Assembly (NCBI RefSeq): GCF_964019385.1
Contig: NC_088645.1
Coordinates: 43,848,173-43,912,172 of the forward strand
From: Sycon ciliatum
Lineage: Eukaryota; Porifera; Calcarea; Leucosolenida; Sycettidae
DNA length: 64,000 nt
Direction: 5' to 3'
Shown here: piece by piece, positions 63,554 to 64,000 of the stretch
Position numbering within the stretch: the first letter of the stretch is position 1
Layout: each line of letters starts with the position of its first letter
The notes under the pieces: generated by a model
The model's input: the letters and a program-made list of their open reading frames with translations, nothing else
What the model was told of the DNA's origin: nothing
The model's database searches: none
Position numbers and translations under genes: made by a program

Positions 63554-64000
63554 TCACTCCTCGAAGTCGGCCAAAAGCTGCTGAACTTTAGCCTTGAACT
63601 GGGCCTTGTTTTTTCTGGACAAATGTCCCATGCTAAGGGCAAGTGCATTGCACCAGGCGGCGTCTTCGTTGTCGCTGGCTGGTGCATTTACCCTCTGCTT
63701 GGCCAACGACAACACGGTGTTAGCCGTTGATACCAAACTACTAGTCAAGTCCATGTCGTCAGCACGCCGTTTCTTGGCCTTTGGTGCCGTTGCCATTTTC
63801 TCCGCAGCTGGTGATGGCAGAGGTGGTGCTGATCGAACGGCGGGTGCTGGGCTGTCCGGTGCTTCCTCCTCTGAGCAATCCTCACCAAGAGGAGACAGGG
63901 CCAGAGGAAGAGAGGAAGCCGAGAGAGGGAGAGAGGAAGGCGAGACAGGAAGAGAGGAAGAGAGAGAAGAGGTTGAGGGGAATGAGGCACAGCGGCAGGG
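63554..64000 (-). CDS. Myb/SANT-like protein of Harbinger (partial)
   Basis: The minus frame is open to the window edge. The visible C-terminal part has a Pro/Ser/Glu-rich linker, a basic cluster APKAKKRRADD (likely nuclear localisation), then DAAWCNALALSMGHLSRKNK and FKAKVQQLLADFEE, a helical end like the BESS-type tail of MADF/SANT proteins. In Harbinger elements this partner binds the transposon ends and brings the nuclease to the nucleus. An internal ATG at 63796 is not necessarily the start; the N-terminal DNA-binding domain would be outside the window. Confidence 0.6.
   Translation of the reverse strand, partial: PCRCASFPSTSSLSSSLPVSPSSLPLSASSLPLALSPLGEDCSEEEAPDSPAPAVRSAPPLPSPAAEKMATAPKAKKRRADDMDLTSSLVSTANTVLSLAKQRVNAPASDNEDAAWCNALALSMGHLSRKNKAQFKAKVQQLLADFEE

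Larger units (their letters stand above)
59568..64000. mobile_element. PIF/Harbinger transposon (runs off the window)
   Basis: The left end is probably at 59568 after TAA (GGCCGATTCATACTTC followed by GCGACGCGAAAG repeats; a variant CTGATTTATACTTTTC recurs at 59641). It encodes a HARBI1-like nuclease on + (59837-61880) and a Myb/SANT-like protein on - (63554 to the edge), the usual two-gene content, convergently arranged. The right end lies beyond the window. Confidence 0.75.

Overview
The window is animal nuclear DNA, from an invertebrate metazoan that cannot be placed further from sequence alone. The evidence is spliced minus-strand exons for laminin-type EGF modules and a NIDO domain, GT-AG introns, dense microsatellites, and a repeat load typical of sponges, cnidarians, molluscs and similar groups: Penelope-like elements, chromovirus, PIF/Harbinger, piggyBac-, hAT- and pogo-like elements, tRNA-derived SINEs and several non-LTR clades. 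There is one assembly gap (27157-27356). No rRNA, CRISPR or bacterial-type operon is present.

Layout. 1-16 kb holds the only credible host gene, an extracellular-matrix-type protein on the minus strand (exons at 15254-15772, 12486-12632, 5134-5439 and 3729-4121). Its putative introns contain an RTE-like LINE (7.8-10.4 kb), piggyBac-type and other inverted-repeat elements, and two copies of a small hammerhead-ribozyme repeat. 16.5-23.6 kb is retroelement territory: an apparently intact chromovirus (17401-22480; LTRs identical as read, tRNA-iMet primer site, gag and pol joined through a canonical -1 slip site) sits inside the protease of an older, decayed gypsy-like element. 24-33 kb holds nested and single MITEs, another hammerhead repeat, the gap, CA arrays, local tandem duplications and a piggyBac-like element (32074-33096). 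33.35-38.12 kb is a hAT-like element with 8-bp target duplications that contains a nearly full-length two-ORF LINE. 39-47.5 kb is dominated by Penelope-like (PLE) fragments whose 3' ends carry short-stem hammerhead-like motifs and (ATT)n tails, with a SINE using the same kind of tail. 48.5-52.1 kb has LINE fragments, one interrupted by a 15-bp minisatellite that grew inside its reading frame, and a gypsy integrase relic. 55-58 kb is another decayed LINE. 59.5-64 kb is a PIF/Harbinger transposon (transposase on +, Myb/SANT-like partner on -) with GT arrays and a pogo-like MITE between the two genes.

The most unusual content is the set of self-cleaving-ribozyme elements. At 41786-42830 a complete retrozyme-like insertion has 202-bp terminal direct repeats, each with a hammerhead on the minus strand, an 843-bp repeat unit and a 13-bp target-site duplication. 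Three scattered copies (5.9, 10.9 and 25.9 kb) belong to a second family of about 167 nt in which a hammerhead is joined to a tRNA-like B-box segment. At least four PLE 3' ends carry a third type. The PLE reverse transcriptase, the PLE-type ribozymes and the small ribozyme elements may be one mobilisation network; that link is inference.
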